A stretch of 64,000 nt of DNA from Teichococcus oryzae (GTDB taxonomy: Bacteria; Pseudomonadota; Alphaproteobacteria; Acetobacterales; Acetobacteraceae): assembly GCF_008386565.1 (NCBI RefSeq), contig NZ_VUKA01000001.1, positions 186,001 through 250,000 of the forward strand, given 5' to 3'. Positions 35,869 to 46,121 of this stretch are shown here, in pieces. Below the pieces are notes generated by a model that had not been told where the DNA came from, did not search any database, and worked only from the letters and a program-made list of their open reading frames with translations. The translations under genes and the position numbers were made by a program. Numbering within the stretch: the stretch's first letter is position 1; each line of letters begins with the position of its first letter.

Positions 35869-36130
35869 ACTGGCCCTCGGCGTAGCGGAACTCCGCGGGG
35901 CGGGTCAGGGCACTGGACGCCACGCGCACCGAATGCAGCGGCCCCTCGATCTCGCGCTGCCAGAAGGCCAGGAAGCGGTGCAACTCTGGAAAGCCGGGCG
36001 CGTGATCCACCTTCTGCCAGACGAAGCTCTGCAACAGGCCCGGATGATCGGGCAGGTGGTAAAGGATCTCGGCGGTGGTCAGCCGCCAGTCGGGGATACG
36101 CACGATACCCTCGATGTCACGCAGCAGCAT
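35855..36130 (-). CDS. usg: Usg family protein
   Basis: A 91-residue protein containing DWRLTTAEILYHLPDHPGLLQSFVWQ and FLAFWQREIEGPLHSVRVA, which match the small Usg family known upstream of trpF in several alphaproteobacteria. Function unestablished; no trp gene is nearby here. It is divergent from groES and overlaps the AEC gene tail. Confidence 0.8.
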   Translation of the reverse strand: MLLRDIEGIVRIPDWRLTTAEILYHLPDHPGLLQSFVWQKVDHAPGFPELHRFLAFWQREIEGPLHSVRVASSALTRPAEFRYAEGQFNLH

Positions 36131-36251
36131 GGATTCCTGCTCCCATCTGGCTGAGGCGGCATTTGGCCGCCGGTCATCCCCCGTCCGGGAGCGTCAGCAT
36201 GGCATGGGGAAGGGCACTGAGGGCAACAAAAAACTTGTTATTTTCAAAGCG

Positions 36252-36278
36252 TTGGCACTCTCCTCCAAAGAGTGCTGC
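36252..36278 (+). promoter_or_regulatory. CIRCE operator, upstream copy
   Basis: TTGGCACTC, nine bases, GAGTGCTGC. Six central bases on each side (GCACTC / GAGTGC) match the HrcA-binding CIRCE consensus TTAGCACTC-N9-GAGTGCTAA; the outer bases are degenerate. It ends 7 bp before the -35 box. Confidence 0.75.
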
Positions 36279-36285
36279 TTGCCGC

Positions 36286-36314
36286 TTGACGGAAAATCCA
36301 GAGCGTCCTAGATC
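36286..36314 (+). promoter_or_regulatory. groESL promoter
   Basis: TTGACG (36286-36291), a 17-bp spacer and TAGATC (36309-36314) form a good sigma70-type promoter. Transcription would start near 36321, inside the downstream CIRCE element. No convincing RpoH promoter was found. Confidence 0.75.
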
Positions 36315-36315
36315 G

Positions 36316-36342
36316 TGAGCACTCGCCGGGAGTGAGTGCTAA
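36316..36342 (+). promoter_or_regulatory. CIRCE operator, downstream copy
   Basis: TGAGCACTC, nine bases, GAGTGCTAA; one mismatch to the CIRCE consensus. It overlaps the expected transcription start, so HrcA would block initiation and the element would also form a hairpin at the 5' end of the mRNA. Confidence 0.92.
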
Positions 36343-36408
36343 CAGGCTCATCCACCCGGATGAGGCAACCATCGCTGAATGCGCCGATAGGGCGTCAGGA
36401 GAAGGTCA

Positions 36409-36699
36409 ATGAAGTTTCGTCCTCTGCATGACCGCGTCGTGGTCCGCCGGCTGACCGCCGAGGAAAAGACCGCGGGCGGCATCATCATCCCCGACACCGC
36501 GAAGGAAAAGCCGATGGAAGGCGAGATCGTCGCCGTCGGTTCCGGCGCGCGCAACGAGAAGGGTGACGTCGTCGCCCTCGACGTGAAGGTCGGTGACCGC
36601 GTCCTGTTCGGCAAGTGGTCGGGCACCGAAGTGAAGATCAGCGGCGAAGAGCTCCTGATCATGAAGGAATCCGACCTGATGGGCGTGATCGCGGCCTGA
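36409..36699 (+). CDS. groES: co-chaperonin GroES
   Basis: A 96-residue heptameric co-chaperonin: [13 protein letters not shown] at the start, the mobile loop [18 protein letters not shown], and the C-terminal [22 protein letters not shown] precedes the ATG. It is followed by groEL after 51 bp, and is under two CIRCE operators, so HrcA control of heat induction is expected. Confidence 0.98.
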   Translation: MKFRPLHDRVVVRRLTAEEKTAGGIIIPDTAKEKPMEGEIVAVGSGARNEKGDVVALDVKVGDRVLFGKWSGTEVKISGEELLIMKESDLMGVIAA

Positions 36700-36744
36700 T
36701 CGCCTGCGGACCCCATTTTCTTCCAACAGTTTTTGACGAGGTAG

Positions 36745-38397
<1,653 letters not shown>

Positions 38398-38427
38398 TCC
38401 ATACGGATCAGAACGCCGGAACAAGAG

Positions 38428-38455
38428 GGGGCGGCCCGCAGGGGCCGCCCCTTTT
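38428..38455 (+). terminator. intrinsic terminator of groESL
   Basis: GGGGCGGCC and GGCCGCCCC form a 9-bp stem with a 6-base loop, directly followed by TTTT. Confidence 0.9.
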
Positions 38456-38643
38456 CCGTTCGGCATGCCCCGCATCGTTGTCGTTGACAGTTCGTTAACG
38501 ATCTGCCCCACTTGTCGGGCCAACCGCTTCCGTCGCCTTGCCGTGCCTCCGGAGACCCGGGCGCCAACAAGCCGTTCCGGGAACCGGGCTGGATCGGCCG
38601 GAGGCGATCCTGTCTCCGCCTACGCGAAGGAGGAGCGCATCGC

Positions 38644-38847
38644 ATGGCGATTGGCACCGTGAAGTGGTTCAACGCGACCAAAGGCTTCGGTTTCATCGTG
38701 CCGCAGGATGGCGGCAAGGATGTGTTCGTGCACATCACCGCCGTGCAGAAGGCGGGCCTGTCCGGGCTGAATGAAAACCAGAAGATCAGCTATGATGTGG
38801 CGATGGAGCGCGGAAAGGCCGCGGCGATCAACCTCAAGCCGCTTTAA
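38644..38847 (+). CDS. cold-shock domain protein
   Basis: A 67-residue single cold-shock domain. GTVKWFNATKGFGFI contains RNP1 (KGFGFI) and DVFVHI is RNP2; the protein ends with NLKPL. Such proteins bind single-stranded RNA or DNA and may melt RNA structure. AAGGAGGAG lies upstream of the ATG. The ~190-base stretch before it has a TTGACA at 38484-38489 without a clear -10 box, so the promoter is unresolved; a long 5' leader is usual for cold-shock genes. Confidence 0.95.
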   Translation: MAIGTVKWFNATKGFGFIVPQDGGKDVFVHITAVQKAGLSGLNENQKISYDVAMERGKAAAINLKPL

Positions 38848-38878
38848 GCTGCGGGCGCCCGTCCTGAATGTCCTGGCG

Positions 38879-38900
38879 GCCCGCCCGTCAGGCGGCGGGC
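38879..38900. terminator. hairpin between convergent cold-shock and peptidase genes
   Basis: GCCCGCC and GGCGGGC form a 7-bp stem with an 8-base loop in the 60-bp convergent gap. No T-run; a candidate only. Confidence 0.4.
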
Positions 38901-38907
38901 GCCGCTA

Positions 38908-40989
38908 TCAGGCTTCGCTTTCCCAGCCGATGGCGCGCCGCAGGAAGGCGGCGCCCAGCGCGGCGAAGCCGGCGATCTCCCCATTGTCCTTGCCATAGCC
39001 GTGGCCGCCGGCCGCCGGCTCATGGAACAGGGCGGGGTAGCCCAAGGCCTGCAGCTTCGCCGCCATCTTGCGGGCATGACCCGGATGCACCCGGTCATCC
39101 CGCCGCGTGGTGGCGATCAGGATCGGCGGATAGGGCTTTCCTTCCGCCGCCTGATGATAGGCCGAGAAGTCACGGATGAAGGCCCAGTCTTCGGGCTTAT
39201 CCGGGTCGCCATATTCCGCGATCCAGCTCGCCCCCGCCAGAAGCTTCGTGTAGCGCCGCATGTCGATCAGCGGGATGGTGCAGAACAGGGCGCCGAACCG
39301 CTCCGGATAGCGGGTCAGCATGTTGGCGATCAGCAAGCCGCCATTGGAGCCGCCTTCCGCCGCGATCCGCCCCGGCACCGTGACGCCGCGCCGTACCAGG
39401 TCGGCGGCCACGGCGGCGAAATCATCATGCGACAGGCGCTTGCGCTCGCGCCGCCCGGCCTCGTGCCAAGCCGTGCCGAATTCGCCGCCGCCACGGATGT
39501 TGGCGATGACGCCCGTGCCGCCGCGGGCGAGCCAGAGCTGCCCGATCGTGCCGCGGTAGCTCGGCAGCATGGAAACCTGGAAGCCGCCATAGCCGGTCAG
39601 GTGCACGGGGGCATCGCCCGTTTCGCCGGTCGGGCCAACCTGCACATAGGGGATGCGCTCCCCGTCGCTCGACACCGCCTCATGCCGGGTCACCACCAGC
39701 CCGTTGGCGTCGAACACCGGGGAGGAACGCTTCAGCACCAGCGGCGCTGAGGGCGCGGGGTCCAGCCGAAGCAACTCGGGCGGGGTGACAGGGTCCTGCG
39801 CCAGGGCAAGCAGCGTGCCATCGGATTCTTCTTCCCGCTCATCCAGCGGCCACAGGCTGACTACCCCGATGGCGGGCAGGCCGCCGACCGGCGTTTCCAT
39901 CCAATCATCCGGCCCGGGCGTGAAGGCGGTGAAGACCGGCCGCATCTCGTCCAGCACGGACAGGATCAGGCGCCCCTTGCACCAGAAGAAGTTCTGGATC
40001 GCGCGGCGCGGCGCGGGACGCGCCAGGACCTGCCACCGGGCCGTTCCCGCCAGCAACGCGGCCAGCGAGGTGCCGAGCAGCGTGTCGGGCGGGTGGGTGA
40101 CGCCGTCCAGCGTCCAGGGGGTGCGCGGCAAGGCGACGATCCAGCCCTTCTGCCAGGATGCGCGCGCATCGCTCGGCAGGGGCAGGCGGTGCCGCGCGCC
40201 TTCCCAGTCGCCCAGATGGATGGCGGTGTCGAAGAAGCCAAGCTGTTCGGTGAAGACCAGCGTTTCCTGGCCGTTTTCGCGGTCCACGCCGCCCCAAGCG
40301 CCCATGCTGGAGGCGGCGGCCTCGAACAGGATCGGGGCGGCCAGCGGATCGGCGCCGCGCCGCCAAAGGCGGATGGCGCGCGGATAGCCCGACTGGGACG
40401 CGGCCGGAGCGCCATCGCCCGCCAGGCCAAGCGGGGAAGACAGCAGCAGCGTGTCGGCATCCAGCCAGTCGGCGCTGGCCTTGGCTTCCGGCAGAACGAA
40501 GCCGTCCGGGGGAAAGGCGCGGACGGCGATATCGAACTCGCGCAGCACCACGGCGTCGCCGCCGCCGCGCGACAGCCGCAGCAGGGCACGGTCATGCGCG
40601 CCGGGACGGGTGACGGCGCCGTGCCAGACCCAGTCCTCGCCCTCCGCCTGGGCCAGCATGTCGAGGTCGAGCACTACCTCCCATTCCGGACGATCGCCGG
40701 CAAAGGAGGTCGGGCTGGTGCGGCGCCACAATCCGCGTGGATGCGCCGCGTCCTGCCAGAAATTGTACAGATGCGGCCCGCGCCGGGTGATGAGCGGGAT
40801 CTTGTCCGGCCGGTCCAGCGCGGCCTTCACCGCGTCGCGGTCGGCGGCGACGCGGGCATCGGACAGGTGCCCGAGGGTGGCGGCGTTCCGGGCCTCGACC
40901 CATTGAAGGGCGCGTTCCCCCTCCACCTCCTCCAGCCAGAGATACGGATCGTCATCGGGCGCGTCGGGGGTAGGGCGGGGATCGGCCAT
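38908..40989 (-). CDS. prolyl oligopeptidase family serine peptidase
   Basis: A 693-residue S9A-type peptidase. The N-terminus DDPYLWLEEVEGERALQWVEARN is the family start, a beta-propeller occupies most of the first two thirds, and the alpha/beta hydrolase domain carries Ser548 (EGGSNGGLL), Asp631/632 (RRDDRVHPGH) and His663 (GGHGYG). It cleaves short proline-containing peptides; no signal peptide is visible, so it is probably cytoplasmic. The TerB-like gene ends 5 bp upstream of its ATG, so they are co-transcribed. Confidence 0.93.
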   Translation of the reverse strand: MADPRPTPDAPDDDPYLWLEEVEGERALQWVEARNAATLGHLSDARVAADRDAVKAALDRPDKIPLITRRGPHLYNFWQDAAHPRGLWRRTSPTSFAGDRPEWEVVLDLDMLAQAEGEDWVWHGAVTRPGAHDRALLRLSRGGGDAVVLREFDIAVRAFPPDGFVLPEAKASADWLDADTLLLSSPLGLAGDGAPAASQSGYPRAIRLWRRGADPLAAPILFEAAASSMGAWGGVDRENGQETLVFTEQLGFFDTAIHLGDWEGARHRLPLPSDARASWQKGWIVALPRTPWTLDGVTHPPDTLLGTSLAALLAGTARWQVLARPAPRRAIQNFFWCKGRLILSVLDEMRPVFTAFTPGPDDWMETPVGGLPAIGVVSLWPLDEREEESDGTLLALAQDPVTPPELLRLDPAPSAPLVLKRSSPVFDANGLVVTRHEAVSSDGERIPYVQVGPTGETGDAPVHLTGYGGFQVSMLPSYRGTIGQLWLARGGTGVIANIRGGGEFGTAWHEAGRRERKRLSHDDFAAVAADLVRRGVTVPGRIAAEGGSNGGLLIANMLTRYPERFGALFCTIPLIDMRRYTKLLAGASWIAEYGDPDKPEDWAFIRDFSAYHQAAEGKPYPPILIATTRRDDRVHPGHARKMAAKLQALGYPALFHEPAAGGHGYGKDNGEIAGFAALGAAFLRRAIGWESEA

Positions 40990-40994
40990 GCGGG

Positions 40995-41417
40995 TCAGAC
41001 GATCTGGTAGCGGGCCTTGGCGGCGCGCTCGATGGCGCCGGCGATCAGCCGGTCGATGTCCAGCCCGATGCGGAAATCCTGCAGGAACTGCAACTCCTCC
41101 TGCGTCGCCTCGCCATCGGCGGCGGCCACCTCGCAGGCCAGCAGATAGGCGGTCTCCCGCAGGCGCGGCGGCAACACCTCGCGCAGCAGGGTGCAGGCGC
41201 GGTCCAGCCCGTCGCTCTGGCTGAGCAGGGTCAGGCAGGATTCAGTGACGGTCTCGATCTCGCGCAGCTGGAAGCCATCGAAAACCGGAAGTTCCTGCAC
41301 GAGGCGGGACATCATGCCGAGCTCGGCATCCGACATCTGCTGATCTGCGGCCGACATCAGCACCATGGCGCAGACCAGCGCCTCCTGCTTGCTGAACCGG
41401 ATCTTGGTGTGGGGCAT
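40995..41417 (-). CDS. TerB-like helical protein
   Basis: A 140-residue helical protein resembling the tellurite-resistance TerB/DjlA N-terminal fold: ALVCAMVLMSAADQQMSDAELGMM and LACEVAAADGEATQEELQFLQDF are two repeats with the acidic 'A-x-A-D-G-x-x-x-x-x-E' motif thought to bind metal. No other ter gene is near, so tellurite resistance is not implied. The start at 41417 has AAAGGA upstream. It precedes the prolyl oligopeptidase by 5 bp. Confidence 0.75.
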   Translation of the reverse strand: MPHTKIRFSKQEALVCAMVLMSAADQQMSDAELGMMSRLVQELPVFDGFQLREIETVTESCLTLLSQSDGLDRACTLLREVLPPRLRETAYLLACEVAAADGEATQEELQFLQDFRIGLDIDRLIAGAIERAAKARYQIV

Positions 41418-41477
41418 GGCGGTATCCTTTTCGGCATTGTTCGCCCCCCGCGGCTTGTCCCGCAAGGCGCCAACGGT

Positions 41478-44336
41478 TCAGCTTTCCGACAGGAAGGCGG
41501 TGGTCTGGCGAACGGTCTCGGCCAGGCCCAGGCGCTGCGGCACCACCCCATCGGGCAATCCGGCCAGCAGGCGGGACGGGGTGCGCGGGTCGAGCAGCAC
41601 GAAAACGCCGCGGTCATCGGCACGCCGCACCAGCCGGCCAAAGGCCTGGCGCAGCCGGTGGCGGGCAATGGCGTCGTCATAGGCGGAAGGGCGGCCGCCG
41701 GAAAGATGGATGCGCCGCTCCCGGTGCAGGATGGAGGGGCGGGGCCAGGGCACGCGGTCGAACACCAGCAGGCGCAGGGCCCGGCCCGGCACGTCCACGC
41801 CATCGCGCAGCGCATCGGTGCCGAGCAGGCAGGAATCCTCCTCGGCGCGGAAGATGTCCACCAGCGTGGCGCTGTCCATCGCGTCCACATGCTGCGCGTA
41901 GAGCGGCAGGCCGGCCTCGGCCAGCGCCGGGGCGATGCGCGCATGCACGTCGCGCAGCCGCCGGATCGCCGTGAACAGGCCGAGCGCCCCGCCGCCGGAA
42001 GCCAGGAAAAGCTGCTGCATGGCGGCGGCGATCTGGCCGGGGCTGTCGCGGGAGATGTCCTCCACCACGAAGGCGCGGGTGTTGGCGGCGTAATCGAAGG
42101 GCGAGGGCAGGGAGGCACGGATCGCCGGGTTGGGCAGGTGCTGCACGCCGGTGCGCGCTTCCGCTTCCCTCCAGGCGGCATCCGGGTCCTTGCGGGCGGT
42201 GTCGCGCAGCGTGGCCGAGGCGATCAGCACGCCATGCGCCGGCGCCGCCACCTGGGATGCGAAGGGCACGGTGGGGTCGAGCCAGTGGCGGTGCAGCCCG
42301 GCATCGATGTCGCGCCCCTCCCGCCGGGACAGTGCCAGCCAGTCCACATAGGTCGGGCGCTGGCCGGGCTCTGCCGGCGGCTCGCGCAAACGGGCCAGCA
42401 TCGAGATCCAGGCGGTGAGCGGCATGATGGCGCGGCGCTCGATCGAGCGCGTGGCGGTTTCCAGCCGGATGCGGTCGCCGGTTTCCAGCTCCTGGTCCGG
42501 GTCCTCCAGCAGGTCGGCCAGCAGCTTGTTCAGGTGCTTGAGCGGCGCGCGCAGCCGCTCAAGCGCATCTTCCAGCAGCGCGGCGGCGCCGGGCAGCACG
42601 TCATGCAGGGGGTGGAGGTCGCATTCGGCATCGTAAAGCGGATCGGCCTCGGCGCTGCGGGCCAGGATCTGGGCGCGGACGGCTCGCAGAAAGGTTTCCG
42701 CCACCTCCGGGCTGGCGGGGACGGGAAGAGCCGGGCGCGGATCGGCCGGTGCCTCGTCCTGGGCCTCGGCGCGTTCCTCCTCCGCCTGGGGCAGGGCGGC
42801 CCAGCGGTCCCACCAGCCCGGGGAAGGCAGTGCCCGGGCGGCGCGTTCCGTCAGGTCGAGCGGCGGCACCAGGGCGGGATGCTCGGCCAGCAATTCCTCC
42901 AGCCGACGGCGCAGGCCGCGCGCCCGGCCGCGCCCGCCCTCATTGCCCAGCAGCCAGCGGCGCAGCTCGGCCATTTCCGCGCCCGACAATTCAGCGGAAA
43001 AGGCGCCATCGGCGGCGTCGAACAGGTGGTGCCCCTCGTCGAACACATAGCGCAGCGCGGCACCGTCATCGCCGCCACCCAGCGCCGCCTGCACCATCAC
43101 CAGCGCATGATTGGCGACCACGAGGCGTGCATGGGCAGCGCGGCGGATGGAATGCTCGACATAGCAGCGCTTCCAGTGCGGGCAGGCGGAATGGATGCAT
43201 TCGCCACGCCGGTCGGCCAGCAGGGAGATGGCGCCGGGCGGAAACAGCTCCACCAGCCAGCCGGGAAAGTCGCCGCCCAGCAGATCGCCATCCCGGGTCG
43301 CCAGCGCCCAGCGCGCCACCAGCGCCATGGCCGGCAGCCGGGCCGGCATGACGCCCGCCGTCGCCTCGTCATAGTTCAGCAGGCAGAGATAGTTTTCCCG
43401 CCCCTTACGGATGACCACGCGCTGCCGCCGCTCCTCGGGGTCGGGATAAAGGCGGGCCAGTTCCTGGTCGAGCTGGCGCTGCAGGTTCCGGGTGTAGGTG
43501 GCGATCCAGACCGGCGCGCCGTTGCGCTCCGCCCACAGGCTGGCCGGCGCCACATAGCCCAAAGTCTTGCCGGTGCCGGTGCCGGCCTCGGCCAGCACCA
43601 GCCGCGGCTCGCCCGGCAGGTCGCGCGGGGTGAAGGCGAGGGAAGCGGCGGAGGCGAAATCACCCTGGGATGGCCGCTGCTCGGCATCCTCTCCCAGGAT
43701 CTCGGCCAGGCGGGCGCGGGCCTCGGCGGGCGTCACCGGCAGGCTGCCGGGCGGCGGCGGGGGGGACGGCTCCTCCCATTCCGGCAAGCCGCGCCAAACC
43801 TTCAGCGCTTCCTGCGAGGGGCGGGCGCCGGGCTGGCCGAGCGCCGCCACCACCGACTCCGCCCAGGGCCAGTTCGCCGCCTCGCCAAGCCGGGCGGCGA
43901 GGGCGGCGGCATCCCGGTTCAAGGGTGCCTGGCGCGCCCGCGCCAGGCGGCGCAGCAGCTCAGTGGCGATTTCGGGCAGCAGGGCGGCGGCGGATTCCGC
44001 ATCCGCGGGTGGCGGCAGGTCGAGCGCCAGGGCCAGGCCGCGCGGCGTCGGCGGTGCCGGCTGGGCAGGCAGGCAGAAGGCGAACAGCTCCAGCAGGTCC
44101 CAAGCGCCAGGCAGGCCGGGCAGGTTCAGCCGCTTCGCCGTGGCCGGAGCATGGACGCAGATGGGCGGCCCCAGCTCACGCAGCGCCGCGGGCACCTCCC
44201 GCGCCGTCAGCAGCGACAGCTCGCCATCCGGTGTCAGCAGCGCGGCGCGCCCCGGGGCCGGCGCGACCAGGGCCGGCGCGCCGGGCAATACAAGGCGAGG
44301 GGGAAGGGCACCCTTGGCGCCTGAAGGGGAGGACAC
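41478..44336 (-). CDS. DinG-like ATP-dependent DNA helicase
   Basis: A 952-residue XPD/DinG-family SF2 helicase. Walker A EAGTGTGKT is at about 250-258, VFDEGHHLF is the DEAH-type box, and the cysteines in NYLCLL and GECIHSACPHWKRC are placed like the iron-sulfur cluster ligands of DinG. The late motif RLRQAFGRLVRRADDRG is motif VI. The first ~200 residues resemble the nuclease part of DinG exonuclease fusions (WDLLELFAFCLP, DAESAAALL) but lack its acidic residues, so this region looks inactive. It probably resolves R-loops or damaged structures. The start is GTG, divergent from lysS. Confidence 0.88.
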   Translation of the reverse strand: MSSPSGAKGALPPRLVLPGAPALVAPAPGRAALLTPDGELSLLTAREVPAALRELGPPICVHAPATAKRLNLPGLPGAWDLLELFAFCLPAQPAPPTPRGLALALDLPPPADAESAAALLPEIATELLRRLARARQAPLNRDAAALAARLGEAANWPWAESVVAALGQPGARPSQEALKVWRGLPEWEEPSPPPPPGSLPVTPAEARARLAEILGEDAEQRPSQGDFASAASLAFTPRDLPGEPRLVLAEAGTGTGKTLGYVAPASLWAERNGAPVWIATYTRNLQRQLDQELARLYPDPEERRQRVVIRKGRENYLCLLNYDEATAGVMPARLPAMALVARWALATRDGDLLGGDFPGWLVELFPPGAISLLADRRGECIHSACPHWKRCYVEHSIRRAAHARLVVANHALVMVQAALGGGDDGAALRYVFDEGHHLFDAADGAFSAELSGAEMAELRRWLLGNEGGRGRARGLRRRLEELLAEHPALVPPLDLTERAARALPSPGWWDRWAALPQAEEERAEAQDEAPADPRPALPVPASPEVAETFLRAVRAQILARSAEADPLYDAECDLHPLHDVLPGAAALLEDALERLRAPLKHLNKLLADLLEDPDQELETGDRIRLETATRSIERRAIMPLTAWISMLARLREPPAEPGQRPTYVDWLALSRREGRDIDAGLHRHWLDPTVPFASQVAAPAHGVLIASATLRDTARKDPDAAWREAEARTGVQHLPNPAIRASLPSPFDYAANTRAFVVEDISRDSPGQIAAAMQQLFLASGGGALGLFTAIRRLRDVHARIAPALAEAGLPLYAQHVDAMDSATLVDIFRAEEDSCLLGTDALRDGVDVPGRALRLLVFDRVPWPRPSILHRERRIHLSGGRPSAYDDAIARHRLRQAFGRLVRRADDRGVFVLLDPRTPSRLLAGLPDGVVPQRLGLAETVRQTTAFLSES

Positions 44337-44477
44337 CGCAGGAACCTAGGGGCAAAAGGCGAACGAGGCCAGATCGCGGCAGGGTTTTCGCCGATCATGG
44401 CTCGCCTGCGCGCAACCCGGGGCAGGCTCTCGGATTGGCGCGTTGACCGTTGGCCTTCCCGCTGGCATGGGGCGCAC

Positions 44478-46121
44478 ATGACCGCCGATCCATCGTTCCG
44501 CTCCGTCAAGGCCTGGCCCTTCGAGGAAGCCGCCAAGGTCGCCGACCGCATCGCAGCGGCGGGCAAATCGTCGGCGCTGTTTGAGACGGGCTACGGCCCG
44601 TCCGGCCTGCCGCATATCGGCACCTTTGGGGAGGTGGCCCGCACCACCTGGGTGCGCCAGGCCTTCCAGCGCATCACCGGCCTGCCGGCGCGGCTGGTGG
44701 CCTTCTCGGACGACATGGATGGACTGCGCAAGGTGCCGGACAACGTGCCGAATGGCGACATGCTGCGGCAGCATTTGGGCAAGTCGCTGACCGCGATCCC
44801 CGATCCCTTCGGCACGCATGAAAGCTTCGGGCACCACAACAATGCCCGGCTTCGCAAGTTCCTGGACGAATTCGGCTTCGAGTACGAGTTCGCCTCCGCC
44901 ACCGATTATTACCGCTCCGGCCGCTTCGATGCCGCGCTGCTGCGCATGCTGGAAGCGCATGAGGAGGTGCGGCAGGTGATCCTGCCCACCCTCGGCCCGG
45001 ACCGCCGCGCCACCTACTCGCCCTTCCTGCCGCTGCATCCCCGGACCGGCATCGTCATGCAAGTGCCGATGGAGGAAACCCGGCCCCAGGACGGCACGGT
45101 GATCTGGCGCGACCCGGATACGGGCGAGCGCTTCGAGACCCCGGTCACAGGCGGCCACGTCAAGGCGCAATGGAAGGCGGACTGGGCGATGCGCTGGTTC
45201 GCCCTCGGCGTCGATTACGAGATGTCGGGTAAGGACCTGATCGACAGCGTGAAGCTGTCCTCGGCCATCTGCCGTGTACTGGGGGCGGAGCCGCCGGTCA
45301 GCATGACCTATGAGCTGTTCCTCGACGCCAACGGGCAGAAGATCTCGAAGTCCAAGGGCAACGGGCTGACCATCGAGGAATGGCTCCGCTACGCGCCGCC
45401 CGAAAGCCTCGCCTATTTCATGTATGGCCAGCCCGGGCGGGCCAAGCGGCTGCATTTCGACGTCATCCCGCGCGCGACCGACGAATACCTCCAGCAGCGC
45501 GAGCGGCTGCGCGCCAACCCGGACCCGGCCAATCCCGACTGGCACATCCATGGCGGGGAGGTGCCGAACACGCCGGAGCCGCCGCTGACCTTCGGCATGC
45601 TGATGAACCTCGCCACCGTGTCCGCCGCCGACACGCCGGAGCGGCTGTGGCAGTTCGTGCGCAACTATGCCCCGGGCGTGACGCCGGAGACGCAGCCGCT
45701 GCTTGGCCAGCTGGTGGAATATGCCGTCGCCTATTCGCGCGACTTCATCCTGCCGGCCCTGTCGCCCCGCGCCCCCACCGCCGCCGAGCGCCCCTGCTTC
45801 GAAGCGCTGGTCGCGCTGCTGCGCGAGCATCAGGCGGAGATCGAGGCGCTGCCGCCCGGCCTGCCGCAGGCCGAGCGCATCCAGGTGGATGTGTATGACG
45901 CGGGTCGGCGGGAGCCTTTCATCCAGATCCAGAAGGACGGCACGCGCGGCGTGGCGCGCGGCTGGTTCAACGCTCTGTACCAGGTGCTGGTGGGCGCCGA
46001 TCAGGGGCCGCGCTTCGGCTCCCTGGCCGCGGCCTATGGCGTGCCGGAAACCATCCGGCTGATCGAGGAAGCGCTGGCCCGTCCGCCCGAGGTCCAGGCG
46101 GCGGAGACGGCGCGGGCGTGA
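44478..46121 (+). CDS. lysS: lysyl-tRNA synthetase, class I
   Basis: A 547-residue class I enzyme (LysK type), found in archaea and alphaproteobacteria in place of the class II form. The HIGH-like PSGLPHIGTF is at residues 41-50 and KISKSKGNG begins at 288; VAFSDDMDGLRKVP and NVPNG are typical of the family. It charges tRNA-Lys. An ATG 81 bases upstream would add a non-homologous extension. Its stop overlaps the GTG start of the MprF-like gene (GTGA), coupling Lys-tRNA synthesis with a predicted Lys-tRNA user. Confidence 0.95.
   Translation: MTADPSFRSVKAWPFEEAAKVADRIAAAGKSSALFETGYGPSGLPHIGTFGEVARTTWVRQAFQRITGLPARLVAFSDDMDGLRKVPDNVPNGDMLRQHLGKSLTAIPDPFGTHESFGHHNNARLRKFLDEFGFEYEFASATDYYRSGRFDAALLRMLEAHEEVRQVILPTLGPDRRATYSPFLPLHPRTGIVMQVPMEETRPQDGTVIWRDPDTGERFETPVTGGHVKAQWKADWAMRWFALGVDYEMSGKDLIDSVKLSSAICRVLGAEPPVSMTYELFLDANGQKISKSKGNGLTIEEWLRYAPPESLAYFMYGQPGRAKRLHFDVIPRATDEYLQQRERLRANPDPANPDWHIHGGEVPNTPEPPLTFGMLMNLATVSAADTPERLWQFVRNYAPGVTPETQPLLGQLVEYAVAYSRDFILPALSPRAPTAAERPCFEALVALLREHQAEIEALPPGLPQAERIQVDVYDAGRREPFIQIQKDGTRGVARGWFNALYQVLVGADQGPRFGSLAAAYGVPETIRLIEEALARPPEVQAAETARA

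Noticed and set aside
36231-36260. Possible RpoH promoter for groESL (CTTG near 36234)
   Set aside because: No matching -10 element at the right distance; the TTGACG/TAGATC pair is much better and CIRCE explains heat control.
38484-38512. Promoter TTGACA before the cold-shock gene
   Set aside because: The -35-like box has no plausible -10 box at 16-18 bp, so it is not listed as a feature.
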